NCBI GenBank assembly: GCA_013032095.1
Contig: WQBJ01000003.1
Location: 124,001 to 188,000, forward strand
Reading direction: 5' to 3'
Origin: Ruegeria atlantica
Lineage (GTDB): Bacteria > Pseudomonadota > Alphaproteobacteria > Rhodobacterales > Rhodobacteraceae
Length of the DNA stretch: 64,000 nt
The first letter of the stretch is position 1. Every line of letters begins with the position of its first letter. Positions 29,753 to 38,666 of the stretch are shown here, in pieces. A model generated the notes under the pieces. That model was not told the origin of the DNA and did no database searches. It worked only from the letters and a program-made list of their open reading frames with translations. The position numbers and the translations under genes are program-made.

Positions 29753-29838
29753 CGTGATCACAATGCTTTCACCCTGAAAACGCTAACATTCAAACAGTGG
29801 AAGCAATTTTGTGATCACGCTAATATTTAGTGTGATCA
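29753..29838 (+). promoter_or_regulatory. Three GTGATCAC operators upstream of sdhC
   Basis: Perfect GTGATCAC palindromes lie at 29753-29760, 29810-29817 and 29831-29838. The last two have centres 21 bp apart, exactly the spacing seen upstream of sucC, and the proximal one ends 115 bp before the sdhC start. The first copy is 57 bp further upstream and could be an auxiliary site. No other paired copies were noticed in the window. This supports a common regulator for sdhCDAB and sucCD-sucAB. Confidence 0.7.
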
Positions 29839-29953
29839 CATATGAAGCTAATCTGCGAATTTGCACCCAAATTAGCCAATATTGCGTATGCAGCACGTGA
29901 CAGAAAGGCAAAAAAGGGTAAAACGACGGGTAGCCAACGAAAGAGGAGCCGAC

Positions 29954-30337
29954 ATGGCCGATGTCAATCGGGGCAACCGCCCGCTCTCGCCACATATTAT
30001 GATATACCGCCCCCAGATGACGTCCGTGTCTTCGATCATGGTTCGCATATCTGCACTGGGTGTTTTCGCTGTATCCATCCTGGTTGTCTGGTGGCTGCTG
30101 GCCGCTTCGACATCGGAAAGCGCATTTGCCGGGATTGACGCATTTCTGCGCAGCTGGTTCGGCGATATCGTCCTGACCGCAGCGACTTGGGGACTGTGGT
30201 ATCACACGCTGGGCCGTTTGCGGCACGTCTTGTGGGACTTCGGTTACTGCCTTGAGGTTGACGTGGCCGAGAAACTGGGGCTGGGCATGTTCGTTGGTGC
30301 GACCGTCCTGACCCTTATCACCGTGCTTGCGGTTTAA
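29954..30337 (+). CDS. sdhC: Succinate dehydrogenase cytochrome b556 subunit
   Basis: Haem b-binding membrane anchor of complex II. The 127 residues begin MADVNRGNRPLSPHIMIYRP, the standard SdhC start with the quinone-site SPH motif, followed by helices near 30-50, 62-85 and 108-127. The haem-ligand His is expected in LWYHTLGRLRHVLWDFG. The ATG at 29954 follows GAGGAG by 5 bases; upstream in-frame codons are rejected. First gene of sdhCDAB. Confidence 0.95.
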   Translation: MADVNRGNRPLSPHIMIYRPQMTSVSSIMVRISALGVFAVSILVVWWLLAASTSESAFAGIDAFLRSWFGDIVLTAATWGLWYHTLGRLRHVLWDFGYCLEVDVAEKLGLGMFVGATVLTLITVLAV

Positions 30338-30348
30338 GGAGACGGCAC

Positions 30349-30720
30349 ATGCGATACCTGACAGACCGTAAGCGCGCCCAAGGGCTGGGCGCAGGAAAAT
30401 CCGGCACACAAACCCATTGGCAAGCCATGGTTCGGGCCATGATCCTGACCGTGTTGGTCCCGATATTCATCTTCACATTTGGTGCTGGAATTGGAGGCAC
30501 GTACGAAGAGGTCGTTGCCTATTTCAGCCGCCCATTCCCGGCGATTGTGACTGCTCTGGCTCTGATCGTGGGGCTGCTGCAATTGATGTATGAGGCACAA
30601 GAGGCGATCGAAGATTATGTGCATGGAGTGATGGAAAAAATCTCGCTCGTCGCGATGTGGGCCCTGGGCTACACGTTAATGGCGGCAGGATTGTTCGCTC
30701 TGGTCAAACTCGCCCTGTGA
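30349..30720 (+). CDS. sdhD: Succinate dehydrogenase hydrophobic membrane anchor subunit
   Basis: Second membrane anchor of complex II, 123 residues. It starts MRYLTDRKRAQGLGAGKSGT, a family-typical basic N-terminus, then has three hydrophobic helices at about 28-50, 60-80 and 95-120. The expected haem/quinone-site feature is in the second helix region (YEAQEAIEDYVHGVMEK, with His in DYVHG). It follows sdhC by 11 bp and precedes sdhA by 22 bp. Confidence 0.92.
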   Translation: MRYLTDRKRAQGLGAGKSGTQTHWQAMVRAMILTVLVPIFIFTFGAGIGGTYEEVVAYFSRPFPAIVTALALIVGLLQLMYEAQEAIEDYVHGVMEKISLVAMWALGYTLMAAGLFALVKLAL

Positions 30721-30742
30721 TGCGCGGTAAGGAACAAGAACA

Positions 30743-32551
30743 ATGACAGCAGCATATGAATATGAAACCCACGAATACGACGTCGTTGTCGTAGGCGCAG
30801 GTGGTGCAGGTCTGCGGGCGACACTGGGCATGGCAGAGCAAGGTCTGCGCACGGCCTGTGTCACCAAGGTTTTCCCGACCCGCTCGCATACGGTTGCGGC
30901 GCAGGGTGGCATCGCCGCATCTCTTTCCAACATGGGTCCTGACCACTGGCAGTGGCACATGTATGACACCGTCAAGGGCTCGGACTGGCTGGGCGACACC
31001 GACGCGATGGAATACTTGGCCCGCGAAGCCCCCAAGGCGGTGTATGAGCTGGAGCACTACGGTGTGCCATTCAGCCGGACCGAAGAAGGCAAGATCTATC
31101 AGCGTCCCTTCGGCGGCCACACCACCGAGTTTGGCGAAGGCCCCGCAGTGCAGCGGACTTGTGCTGCCGCTGACCGGACGGGCCACGCGATCTTGCACAC
31201 GCTGTATGGTCAGTCGCTGAAGAACAACGCCGAGTTCTACATCGAATATTTCGCCATCGACCTGATCATGTCCGAGGACGGGCAGTGTCAGGGTGTCGTC
31301 TGCTGGAAGCTGGACGACGGCACGATGCATGTCTTCAACGCCAAGATGGTGGTGCTGGCGACCGGCGGTTACGGCCGGGCCTATTTCAGCGCGACCTCGG
31401 CCCATACCTGCACCGGTGACGGTGGCGGCATGGTAGCCCGCGCAGGTCTGGCACTGCAGGATATGGAATTCGTTCAGTTCCACCCGACCGGCATCTACGG
31501 CTCGGGCTGTCTGATAACTGAGGGCGCACGTGGTGAAGGTGGATACCTGACCAACTCGGAAGGCGAACGGTTCATGGAGCGCTACGCGCCCCAATACAAG
31601 GACCTTGCGCCGCGTGACTACGTCTCGCGTTCGATGACCATGGAAATCCGCGAAGGTCGTGGTCATGGAGACAACGGTGACCACATCCACCTGAACCTCA
31701 GCCACCTGCCGGCCGAAGCGCTGGCCGAGCGTTTGCCGGGGATTTCCGAGTCGGCGCGCGTTTTCGCAGGTGTTGACGTCACCAAGGAACCGATCCCGGT
31801 TCTGCCGACTGTGCACTACAACATGGGCGGTATTCCGACCAACTATTGGGGTGAGGTTCTGAACCCCACCGCTGACAACCCGACCGGTGTTGTGCCGGGC
31901 CTGATGGCCGTGGGTGAGGCCGGGTGTGCCTCGGTCCACGGGGCGAACCGTCTGGGTTCGAACTCGCTGATCGACCTCGTGGTGTTTGGCCGTGCCGCTG
32001 CGATCCGCGCCGGTGAGGTGGTGGATGCCAAAGCACCGAACCCGGTTCTGAACCAAGCCTCGGTCGACAAGGCCTTTGACCGGTTTGACGCGGTGCGCAA
32101 CGCCAGCGGAGCCATACCAACCGCTGACCTGCGGCTTGAGATGCAGCGGACCATGCAGGAAGACGCAGCCGTGTTCCGGACCGCCAAGACCATGGCTGAA
32201 GGCGTCGAGAAGATGACGGCAATCGCCGCCAAAATGGACGATCTGAAAGTTACCGATCGCTCGCTGGTCTGGAACAGCGACCTAATGGAAACGCTGGAAC
32301 TGACAAACCTGATGCCGAGCGCACTGGCCACCATCGTCGGGGCCGAGGCCCGTAAGGAATCCCGCGGCGCCCACGCGCACGAGGATTACACCGAGCGTGA
32401 CGACGAGAACTGGCGGGTACACACCGTGTCGCGGGTTGATGGCAACAAAGTAGACCTTAGCTATCGCCCGGTCATCGTTGACCCGCTGACAACCGAAGAC
32501 GAAGGCGGCATCAGCCTCAAGAAAATCGCGCCCAAGGCGCGGACGTTCTAA
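30743..32551 (+). CDS. sdhA: Succinate dehydrogenase flavoprotein subunit
   Basis: Catalytic subunit of complex II, oxidising succinate to fumarate with covalent FAD. The 602 residues contain [20 protein letters not shown] (FAD dinucleotide fold, about 14-33), the FAD-linking His in [11 protein letters not shown] near residue 52, [23 protein letters not shown] in the active site, and [20 protein letters not shown] near 400. Electrons pass to SdhB and then ubiquinone. Typical for alphaproteobacteria. Confidence 0.98.
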   Translation: MTAAYEYETHEYDVVVVGAGGAGLRATLGMAEQGLRTACVTKVFPTRSHTVAAQGGIAASLSNMGPDHWQWHMYDTVKGSDWLGDTDAMEYLAREAPKAVYELEHYGVPFSRTEEGKIYQRPFGGHTTEFGEGPAVQRTCAAADRTGHAILHTLYGQSLKNNAEFYIEYFAIDLIMSEDGQCQGVVCWKLDDGTMHVFNAKMVVLATGGYGRAYFSATSAHTCTGDGGGMVARAGLALQDMEFVQFHPTGIYGSGCLITEGARGEGGYLTNSEGERFMERYAPQYKDLAPRDYVSRSMTMEIREGRGHGDNGDHIHLNLSHLPAEALAERLPGISESARVFAGVDVTKEPIPVLPTVHYNMGGIPTNYWGEVLNPTADNPTGVVPGLMAVGEAGCASVHGANRLGSNSLIDLVVFGRAAAIRAGEVVDAKAPNPVLNQASVDKAFDRFDAVRNASGAIPTADLRLEMQRTMQEDAAVFRTAKTMAEGVEKMTAIAAKMDDLKVTDRSLVWNSDLMETLELTNLMPSALATIVGAEARKESRGAHAHEDYTERDDENWRVHTVSRVDGNKVDLSYRPVIVDPLTTEDEGGISLKKIAPKARTF

Positions 32552-32563
32552 GGAGAGGAACTT

Positions 32564-33343
32564 ATGGTACAACTGACCCTCCCCAAGAATTCGCGCATTA
32601 CAACGGGCAAGACTTGGCCCAAGCCGGAAGGCGCGACCAATGTGCGAAAGTTCCAGATTTATCGCTGGAACCCAGAAGACGACAAAAACCCGCAGCTCGA
32701 CACCTATTTCGTCGACATGGATAGCTGCGGTCCGATGGTTCTTGATGCGCTAATTAAGATCAAGAACGAGATTGACCCGACTCTGACCTTCCGCCGTTCG
32801 TGCCGCGAAGGTATATGCGGCTCCTGTGCGATGAATATCGACGGGATCAACACTCTGGCCTGTATCTACGGCATGGATGAGATCAAGGGGGACGTGAAAA
32901 TCTATCCACTGCCGCACATGCCGGTGGTCAAGGACCTTATCCCGGACCTGACCCATTTCTACGCCCAGCATGCCTCGATCATGCCGTGGCTGGAAACCAA
33001 AACCAACCGCCCGGCGAAAGAGTGGAAGCAGTCGATCGATGATCGTAAGAAGCTGGATGGCCTGTATGAATGTGTGATGTGCGCCAGCTGCTCGACCTCG
33101 TGTCCAAGTTACTGGTGGAACGGCGACCGCTATCTTGGACCTGCCGCGCTGCTGCACGCCTATCGCTGGATCATCGACAGCCGTGACGAGGCCACTGGTG
33201 AGCGTCTGGACGAACTGGAAGATCCGTTCAAGCTGTATCGCTGCCACACGATCATGAACTGTGCCAAGACCTGCCCCAAAGGTTTGAATCCGGCCAAGGC
33301 GATCGCTGAAATCAAGAAGATGATGGTCGACCGCTCGGTCTAA
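32564..33343 (+). CDS. sdhB: Succinate dehydrogenase iron-sulfur subunit
   Basis: Electron-transfer subunit of complex II, 259 residues. All three clusters are visible: the [2Fe-2S] motif CREGICGSC with a further Cys in the N-terminal ferredoxin domain, and [16 protein letters not shown] plus [17 protein letters not shown] for the [4Fe-4S] and [3Fe-4S] clusters in the C-terminal domain. It follows sdhA by 12 bp after AAGGAGAGG and ends the operon, with a strong hairpin 16 bp after the stop. Confidence 0.98.
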   Translation: MVQLTLPKNSRITTGKTWPKPEGATNVRKFQIYRWNPEDDKNPQLDTYFVDMDSCGPMVLDALIKIKNEIDPTLTFRRSCREGICGSCAMNIDGINTLACIYGMDEIKGDVKIYPLPHMPVVKDLIPDLTHFYAQHASIMPWLETKTNRPAKEWKQSIDDRKKLDGLYECVMCASCSTSCPSYWWNGDRYLGPAALLHAYRWIIDSRDEATGERLDELEDPFKLYRCHTIMNCAKTCPKGLNPAKAIAEIKKMMVDRSV

Positions 33344-33358
33344 ACGATCCCGAAAAAC

Positions 33359-33385
33359 TGCACTTGCCGCCTTGCGGCAAGTGCA
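33359..33385 (+). terminator. 12-bp stem-loop after sdhB
   Basis: TGCACTTGCCGC and GCGGCAAGTGCA form a perfect 12-bp stem with a 3-base loop 15 bp past the sdhB stop. No T-run follows, so it may act as an mRNA 3'-end stabiliser or factor-assisted terminator rather than a classic intrinsic terminator. Confidence 0.65.
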
Positions 33386-33479
33386 TGGCGAAGTTGCAAA
33401 ACTATGCAATGCAGCCTGCCCTGTTCCGCATTATCGTGCATGTAGGGAGGAGTGATGGAACCGAAACGGGATCGCTCCG

Positions 33480-33620
33480 ATGCAAGAACAAAATTCCGAA
33501 ACAAAAGCGGCCGAGGCGCTGGAACTGCTGGAACAGGCTTGGGCCTATTACACGCCGGAACCTGCGCTGGCGTCTGAAACGCACGAACCCGAACTATTTG
33601 AATACGCAAACGCTGCCTGA
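33480..33620 (+). CDS. Small acidic protein, 46 residues
   Basis: A short frame, MQEQNSETKAAEALELLEQA then WAYYTPEPALASETHEPELF, ending EYANAA. It is acidic, looks helical in its first half, and has a composition like a genuine protein, unlike the competing frames over the same bases. A weak purine stretch (ACGGGA) lies about 9 bases upstream; the better AGGAGG at 33447-33452 is positioned for another frame. It lies between the sdhB terminator and the zinc-ribbon-like small gene. Not recognised; could be a conserved Rhodobacterales small protein. Confidence 0.5.
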   Translation: MQEQNSETKAAEALELLEQAWAYYTPEPALASETHEPELFEYANAA

Positions 33621-33657
33621 CGCTTGAAAAGACCCGTCGATTGGGCAATGCATAGGC

Positions 33658-33846
33658 ATGCCCATTCTGTTGTTATTGCTGGCCGCCGGAGTGATCGCCT
33701 ATTTCTTTTGGCGGTCGCGGACGTCTTCTTTGACGCGCGATTGCCGCTGGCGACAACACCGCAAGGAAGGTGTTTGGACCTGCGCCTATTGCGGGGCGCA
33801 GCAAGAGGGCACGGCTTGCCCGACCAGTTGCATGAAGGGGAAGTAA
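33658..33846 (+). CDS. Small membrane protein with cysteine pairs, 62 residues
   Basis: MPILLLLLAAGVIAYFFWRS forms one N-terminal transmembrane helix. The remaining 40 residues are cytoplasmic and contain Cys29, Cys42, Cys45 (CAYCG), Cys54 and Cys58 (CPTSC), a pattern like a small zinc ribbon. No ribosome-binding site is obvious. It is convergent with deoD across a hairpin. Function unknown. Confidence 0.6.
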   Translation: MPILLLLLAAGVIAYFFWRSRTSSLTRDCRWRQHRKEGVWTCAYCGAQQEGTACPTSCMKGK

Positions 33847-33849
33847 GAG

Positions 33850-33874
33850 AGCAGGGCGCATCTCACGCCCTGCT
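33850..33874. terminator. Bidirectional hairpin between the small membrane protein gene and deoD
   Basis: AGCAGGGCG (33850-33858) and CGCCCTGCT (33866-33874) make a perfect 9-bp stem with a 7-base loop between two convergent genes. There is no long T-run on either side. Confidence 0.6.
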
Positions 33875-33879
33875 ATTGA

Positions 33880-34593
33880 TCAGGTGGAGCCTGGAAAAGC
33901 CGCTTGCAGCGCGATCTCGACCATATCGCCAAAGCTTCTTTCACGCTCAGACGAGGGCAAGGCCTCACCAGTCAGCAGATGATCCGACACAGTCAGAACA
34001 GCCAGCGCTCGGCAGTTGTGGCGCGCGGCTAGGATGTACAGCTCGGCCGCTTCCATCTCGACCCCAAGAATACCGTGACGCACCATCTGTTCGTTCAGAT
34101 CGGGGCGTTCGTCATAGAACACGTCAGATGAATAGATCCCGCCGATATGGGTAGAGGTACCTTTGGCAGCGGCAGCCTGGGCCGCAGCTTGCAGCAGGCC
34201 CCAGTCGGCGCAGGGCGCAAAGTTTAGCTCTTTCAGAATGCCGCGTGACGGTGTGCTGAGAGTGGTCGAAGTCATAGCAAGGATCACGTCGCGGATATTG
34301 ACACTCTCTTGCATCCCACCGCACGAGCCAATTCGGATCAGGGTTTTGGCACCGTAATCACGGATCAACTCGTTGGCATAAATAGACAAGGAAGGCATAC
34401 CCATTCCGCTGCCTTGAATCGTGACCGGGTTTCCCTTCCAGGTGCCGGTGTAGCCAAGCATTCCGCGCACATTATTGATCTGTTCGGCATCTTGCAAAAA
34501 CGCTTCCGCCGCCCATTTCGCTCGATACGGATCGCCGGGCATTAGAACGGTTTCTGCAATTTCACCCTTTTCGGCGCCGATATGAATTGTCAT
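33880..34593 (-). CDS. deoD: Purine-nucleoside phosphorylase, DeoD type
   Basis: Hexameric trimeric-fold phosphorylase that splits purine (deoxy)nucleosides with phosphate to base and (deoxy)ribose-1-phosphate for salvage. The 237 residues begin [20 protein letters not shown] and show [37 protein letters not shown] with the phosphate-binding Arg, [16 protein letters not shown] at the nucleoside site, and LTVSDHL with the catalytic Asp. Nucleosides taken up by the BMP-type importer at 46-51 kb would be natural substrates. Confidence 0.95.
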   Translation of the reverse strand: MTIHIGAEKGEIAETVLMPGDPYRAKWAAEAFLQDAEQINNVRGMLGYTGTWKGNPVTIQGSGMGMPSLSIYANELIRDYGAKTLIRIGSCGGMQESVNIRDVILAMTSTTLSTPSRGILKELNFAPCADWGLLQAAAQAAAAKGTSTHIGGIYSSDVFYDERPDLNEQMVRHGILGVEMEAAELYILAARHNCRALAVLTVSDHLLTGEALPSSERERSFGDMVEIALQAAFPGST

Positions 34594-34610
34594 TTTGCAA
34601 CCAATTCCTA

Positions 34611-34928
34611 TCAGATTTCCAATTCCGAAATATCTGCACCGGCCTTCAAAGCGTCATGAACCCATTGTGGTTTGCGTCCGCGTCCCGACCAGGTTTGATC
34701 AGGGTTAGCCGGATTCTTGTATTTCGCGGTGTTTTTTGGACCCTTTGCGGGTTTTGATGCACCACCAGACAGTTCAGAAAGAGAAAACCCAAATTCAGCA
34801 GCAGCTTTTTCAGCAGCTTTAAGGGCCTCTTTTCGTTCGCGTTTTTCCGCGCTTTTTAGCGCGATTTCCACCTTGTCACGCAATTCAAGCAGTTCTTTGC
34901 GTGACATTTTTTCAAGGTTGATCGCCAT
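34611..34928 (-). CDS. H-NS family nucleoid-associated protein
   Basis: A 105-residue DNA-binding protein. The first 50 residues form a charged coiled coil for oligomerisation ([20 protein letters not shown] onwards), followed by a linker and the H-NS DNA-binding motif [20 protein letters not shown], whose SGRGRKPxW is the hook for A+T-rich DNA. The family (H-NS/HvrA) silences A+T-rich and acquired DNA and in Rhodobacter modulates photosynthesis genes. It would be a plausible silencer of A+T-rich stretches such as the glycan cluster, which is inference. Confidence 0.92.
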   Translation of the reverse strand: MAINLEKMSRKELLELRDKVEIALKSAEKRERKEALKAAEKAAAEFGFSLSELSGGASKPAKGPKNTAKYKNPANPDQTWSGRGRKPQWVHDALKAGADISELEI

Positions 34929-35054
34929 TTCTCTTCTCCAATACGAAAGCCGTTATGGGTAGGCGCAACAACCCACCGTTATTTCAGACTTCGGTATTTA
35001 TCTGACTCTTTGCATAAAGCAATAGACAGAGCGAGAAATGAAATGCAAATGGCG

Positions 35055-37022
35055 CTATTCGGCTGCCAAATTCTGCGGATCGACCAGCGTGACAATATCT
35101 CCCATTATCGCATTCAGCTCAAAATTCTTGGGCGTATAGATTTTCGAAACACCCATTGCTCTGAGTTTTGCCGCGTCTTCATCAGGAATAATCCCGCCGA
35201 CTATTACGGGGACATTGTTCAACCCAGCTTCACGCAGGCGGGCCATTACGTCCTCAACCAGCGGGATGTGACTGCCAGACAGAATCGAAAGTCCGATGAC
35301 ATGGGCTTCGTCTTCGATGGCTGCACTGACAATCTCTTCAGGGGTCAGTCGGATACCTTCATAGCTGATATCCATGCCGCAATCGCGTGCGCGGAAAGCA
35401 ATCTGTTCGGCGCCATTGGAATGGCCGTCCAGCCCCGGTTTGCCGACTAGGAATTTTAGACGGCGGCCCAATTTGTCACTAACGGCATCAACGGCTGCGC
35501 GTAGGTCGTCCAGACCTTCGGTCTTGTTCGAAACTGAACCGGACACGCCGGTCGGACCGCGATAGGTTCCATAGACTTTGCGCATTTCTTCCGCCCACTC
35601 GCCGGTGGTAACACCTGCTTTGGCGGCAGCGATCGAGGGCTCCATGACGTTGGCCCCGGTTTGTGCTGCCTCGCGCAGCGCGGCCAGAGCGGCCGTAACG
35701 GCCACGTCATCACGTTCGGACCGCCATTCGTTCAACCGGGCGATCTGTTCCTGTTCCACCGCTGGATCGACGACCATGATGCCACCATCCTCGGTTTGTA
35801 GAGGTGACGCCTCGCCCTCGGTCCATTTATTCACGCCAACTACGACGGTCTCATTTCGTTCGATCCGGTTCAGGCGTTCGGCATTGGAGTCCACCAAGCG
35901 CGACTTCATGTATTCGATCGAAGCGACCGCACCCCCCATCGAATCCAAGTTGGCCAACTCGGCGCGGGCACTTTTCTTTAGTTCTTCAACCTTGGCGTCC
36001 ACGGCGGGGTTGCCGTCAAACAGGTCGCCAAATTCCAGCAGATCAGTCTCATAGGCCAGGATCTGCTGCATCCGCATCGACCATTGCTGATCCCAGGGGC
36101 GGGGCAGACCGAGCGCTTCGTTCCACGCAGGTAGTTGTACCGCGCGAGCGCGTGCCTTTTTCGAGAGGGTCACGGCCAGCATCTCGATCAGGATGCGGTA
36201 GACGTTATTTTCTGGCTGCTGCTCGGTCAGGCCCAGCGAGTTCACCTGAACGCCATAGCGGAATCGGCGGAACTTCGGATTTTCGACTCCATAGCGTTGC
36301 TGCAGGATTTCATCCCAAAGGTCGACGAAGGCCCGCATCTTGCACATTTCAGTGACAAAGCGAATACCCGCGTTCACAAAAAATGAAATCCGACCACACA
36401 GCGCCGGGAAGTCTTCGGCCGGGACACGGGGGCGTAGTTCGTCCAGAACGGCTATGGCAGTGGCCAGCGCATAGGCTAGTTCCTGCTCTGGTGTCGCACC
36501 GGCCTCTTGCAGGTGATAGGAACACACGTTCATCGGGTTCCATTTCGGCACGTTGGTATAGCAATACTCGGCCACGTCGGCGATCATCTTTAGCGACGGT
36601 TTCGGCGGGCAGACATAGGTACCGCGGCTTAGATATTCCTTGATCAGGTCGTTCTGAACCGTGCCTTGCAGCATGGACACATCTGCACCCTGTTCCTCGG
36701 CCACGGCGATATAAAGCGCCAACAGCCAAGGAGCCGTCGCATTGATCGTCATCGATGTATTCATCTGCTCTAACGGAATCTGGTCGAACAGAACCCGCAT
36801 GTCGCCCAGATGGCTAATCGGCACGCCCACCTTGCCCACTTCGCCCCGCGCCAGCGTGTGATCGCTGTCATACCCGGTCTGGGTCGGCAGATCGAAGGCC
36901 ACGGATAGACCTGTCTGCCCCTTGGCCAAGTTGCCGCGATATAGGGCGTTCGACGCCTTGGCGGTTGAATGACCGGCATAGGTTCGGATGAGCCAGGGGC
37001 GATCTTTCTGCGTCTGCGTCAT
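35055..37022 (-). CDS. ecm: Ethylmalonyl-CoA mutase (MeaA-type)
   Basis: Coenzyme B12-dependent mutase of the ethylmalonyl-CoA pathway, turning ethylmalonyl-CoA into methylsuccinyl-CoA. The 655-residue protein has the methylmalonyl-CoA mutase-like barrel (LIRTYAGHSTAKASNALYRG start, FDLPTQTGYDSDHTLARGEVG) and a C-terminal cobalamin-binding domain with DGHSNG (Asp532, His534) giving the lower ligand. It is clearly shorter than MCM at about 710-730 residues and single-subunit, as MeaA/Ecm enzymes are. In R. sphaeroides ecm lies next to ccr; here one acyltransferase gene separates them. Confidence 0.92.
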   Translation of the reverse strand: MTQTQKDRPWLIRTYAGHSTAKASNALYRGNLAKGQTGLSVAFDLPTQTGYDSDHTLARGEVGKVGVPISHLGDMRVLFDQIPLEQMNTSMTINATAPWLLALYIAVAEEQGADVSMLQGTVQNDLIKEYLSRGTYVCPPKPSLKMIADVAEYCYTNVPKWNPMNVCSYHLQEAGATPEQELAYALATAIAVLDELRPRVPAEDFPALCGRISFFVNAGIRFVTEMCKMRAFVDLWDEILQQRYGVENPKFRRFRYGVQVNSLGLTEQQPENNVYRILIEMLAVTLSKKARARAVQLPAWNEALGLPRPWDQQWSMRMQQILAYETDLLEFGDLFDGNPAVDAKVEELKKSARAELANLDSMGGAVASIEYMKSRLVDSNAERLNRIERNETVVVGVNKWTEGEASPLQTEDGGIMVVDPAVEQEQIARLNEWRSERDDVAVTAALAALREAAQTGANVMEPSIAAAKAGVTTGEWAEEMRKVYGTYRGPTGVSGSVSNKTEGLDDLRAAVDAVSDKLGRRLKFLVGKPGLDGHSNGAEQIAFRARDCGMDISYEGIRLTPEEIVSAAIEDEAHVIGLSILSGSHIPLVEDVMARLREAGLNNVPVIVGGIIPDEDAAKLRAMGVSKIYTPKNFELNAIMGDIVTLVDPQNLAAE

Positions 37023-37166
37023 TGTGGGGCCTCTTATATCGGATGAGTAAGAAAATTACGCTCAACGGCTACAAAGCGCAATTTTTGGGATATGTCAATT
37101 CGCTGCGTTGCGGCATATGAATCTCTTCAGATTGTAGGACGTAACGTTTGGTGGCAGTGTGCGCCC

Positions 37167-38555
37167 ATGACTCAGACCGTGGAACTTCCGCTTTGGCTGT
37201 TTTTGCTGATCGTGGTATTTGCCGCGGTCACCTTTGCCTCGCATTTTCTGTTCCCGTCGGTGCGCTGGTTTTTTCGTCGCCGACTGGAACGCGCCGTCAA
37301 GCGCCTGAACGAGCGCCTGCAACGTCCGATTCAACCGTTCAAACTGGCGCGGCGGCACGACATGATCCAGCGACTGATCTATGATCCGCAGGTTGGGCAA
37401 GCGGTGCGCGACTTTGCACGCGAGGAACGAGTTCCTGAAGCTGTGGCTTTTGAAACTGCGCGTCGGTATGCGCGTGAGATTGTTCCGTCGTTTTCGGCAG
37501 TCGCTTATTTCAGCTTCGCTATCCGATTGGCCCGGGTACTGAGCAATGCGTTCTACAATGTGCGCCTAAGCTATATGGACGAATCGTCCTTAAAGGACAT
37601 CGATCCAGATTCGACGGTTGTTTTCGTCATGAATCACCGCAGCAATATGGACTACGTTCTCGTTACTTATCTGGCGGCGCAGCAGTCTGCTCTGTCTTAC
37701 GCGGTGGGGGAGTGGGCACGGGTCTGGCCTCTCAGCCGCCTGATCCGTGCGATGGGCGCTTACTTTATTCGCCGCAAATCGGGCAGTGACCTCTATCGTC
37801 AGGTGCTTGCTTGCTATGTGCGCCATGCAACCGAGGCCGGTGTTACGCAGGCAATGTTCCCTGAAGGCGGTCTCAGCCTGACCGGAGCGTTGGGGCGTCC
37901 TAAGCTGGGGCTGATCAAATACATCATAGACGCCACCAGCCCAAAGGGGCGGGACGTGGTATTCGTACCGGTTGCCTTGAATTACGACAGGGTACTTGAA
38001 GATACGATTCTGACAAAAGCCGCTCTGGGCAATGAACGCCGTTTTCGTGCCAGGATCGGTGTGATCACTTGGTGGATCCTTAAGCAAATCGGTCGGCGGC
38101 TCACGGGGCGCTACCAGCGATTCGGCGTGGCATCGGTGCGATATGGCAAGCCGATCTCGTTACAGGCGTTTCGTTCGGAGCATGAGGACAACTTGATGAC
38201 TGATCTGGCGCGCGCTCTGATAGGCGGTATCGGGGCGGCAATCCCGCTCGTTCCGGTACCAGCGACCTGCTGGCTGGTGCGCGAAATGGGGGAAATTCCC
38301 GAAGCCGAAGCATTAACCCTGATTGAGCGGCTATTGCGACGCAACGGAAATCCCGAGCCAATGGACCGCACCGCCGTCGAAGCCGGAATTCAACAATTGG
38401 TCGATCGGCGCATTCTCGTGCGGAGCAGCGGGAAAATATCGTCTTCCGGTCAAAGGGTTGATCTTCTGGAATACTATGCGGCTTCTGCACCATTGGACGC
38501 AGAACAGGTTCTTGCTGCGTCTGCGAAAGAAGTTTCTGCATCCGCTGGGTCATAA
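37167..38555 (+). CDS. Glycerol-3-phosphate acyltransferase-like (PlsB-type) protein
   Basis: A 462-residue membrane-associated acyltransferase. One N-terminal helix (LFLLIVVFAAVTFASHFLF, about 11-29) is followed by the four acyltransferase motifs: NHRSNMD with catalytic His157 and Asp162, a GAYFIRRKSGSDLYRQ motif, FPEGGLSLTG near 229, and VFVPVALNYDRV near 270. This order is that of PlsB/DHAPAT enzymes, though PlsB proper is nearly twice as long; an AGPAT role is possible. The ATG at 37167 gives the best N-terminus; an in-frame ATG at 37092 would add 25 residues. It lies between ecm and ccrA. Confidence 0.8.
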   Translation: MTQTVELPLWLFLLIVVFAAVTFASHFLFPSVRWFFRRRLERAVKRLNERLQRPIQPFKLARRHDMIQRLIYDPQVGQAVRDFAREERVPEAVAFETARRYAREIVPSFSAVAYFSFAIRLARVLSNAFYNVRLSYMDESSLKDIDPDSTVVFVMNHRSNMDYVLVTYLAAQQSALSYAVGEWARVWPLSRLIRAMGAYFIRRKSGSDLYRQVLACYVRHATEAGVTQAMFPEGGLSLTGALGRPKLGLIKYIIDATSPKGRDVVFVPVALNYDRVLEDTILTKAALGNERRFRARIGVITWWILKQIGRRLTGRYQRFGVASVRYGKPISLQAFRSEHEDNLMTDLARALIGGIGAAIPLVPVPATCWLVREMGEIPEAEALTLIERLLRRNGNPEPMDRTAVEAGIQQLVDRRILVRSSGKISSSGQRVDLLEYYAASAPLDAEQVLAASAKEVSASAGS

Positions 38556-38666
38556 AATTACAAATTTTGCCCGAAATGGGTTGCAATGTTGCTCAACGGT
38601 CAATACTCATCGGGTAAAGCTGGCGATTCTGCATCGCGGCGAGAGTTTTGAACAAAGGAGGCTATC

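Noticed and set aside
33364-33627. 87-codon frame downstream of sdhB
   Set aside because: It starts inside the sdhB stem-loop and its product is Arg/Asn/Trp-rich; the 46-residue frame at 33480 explains the same bases better.
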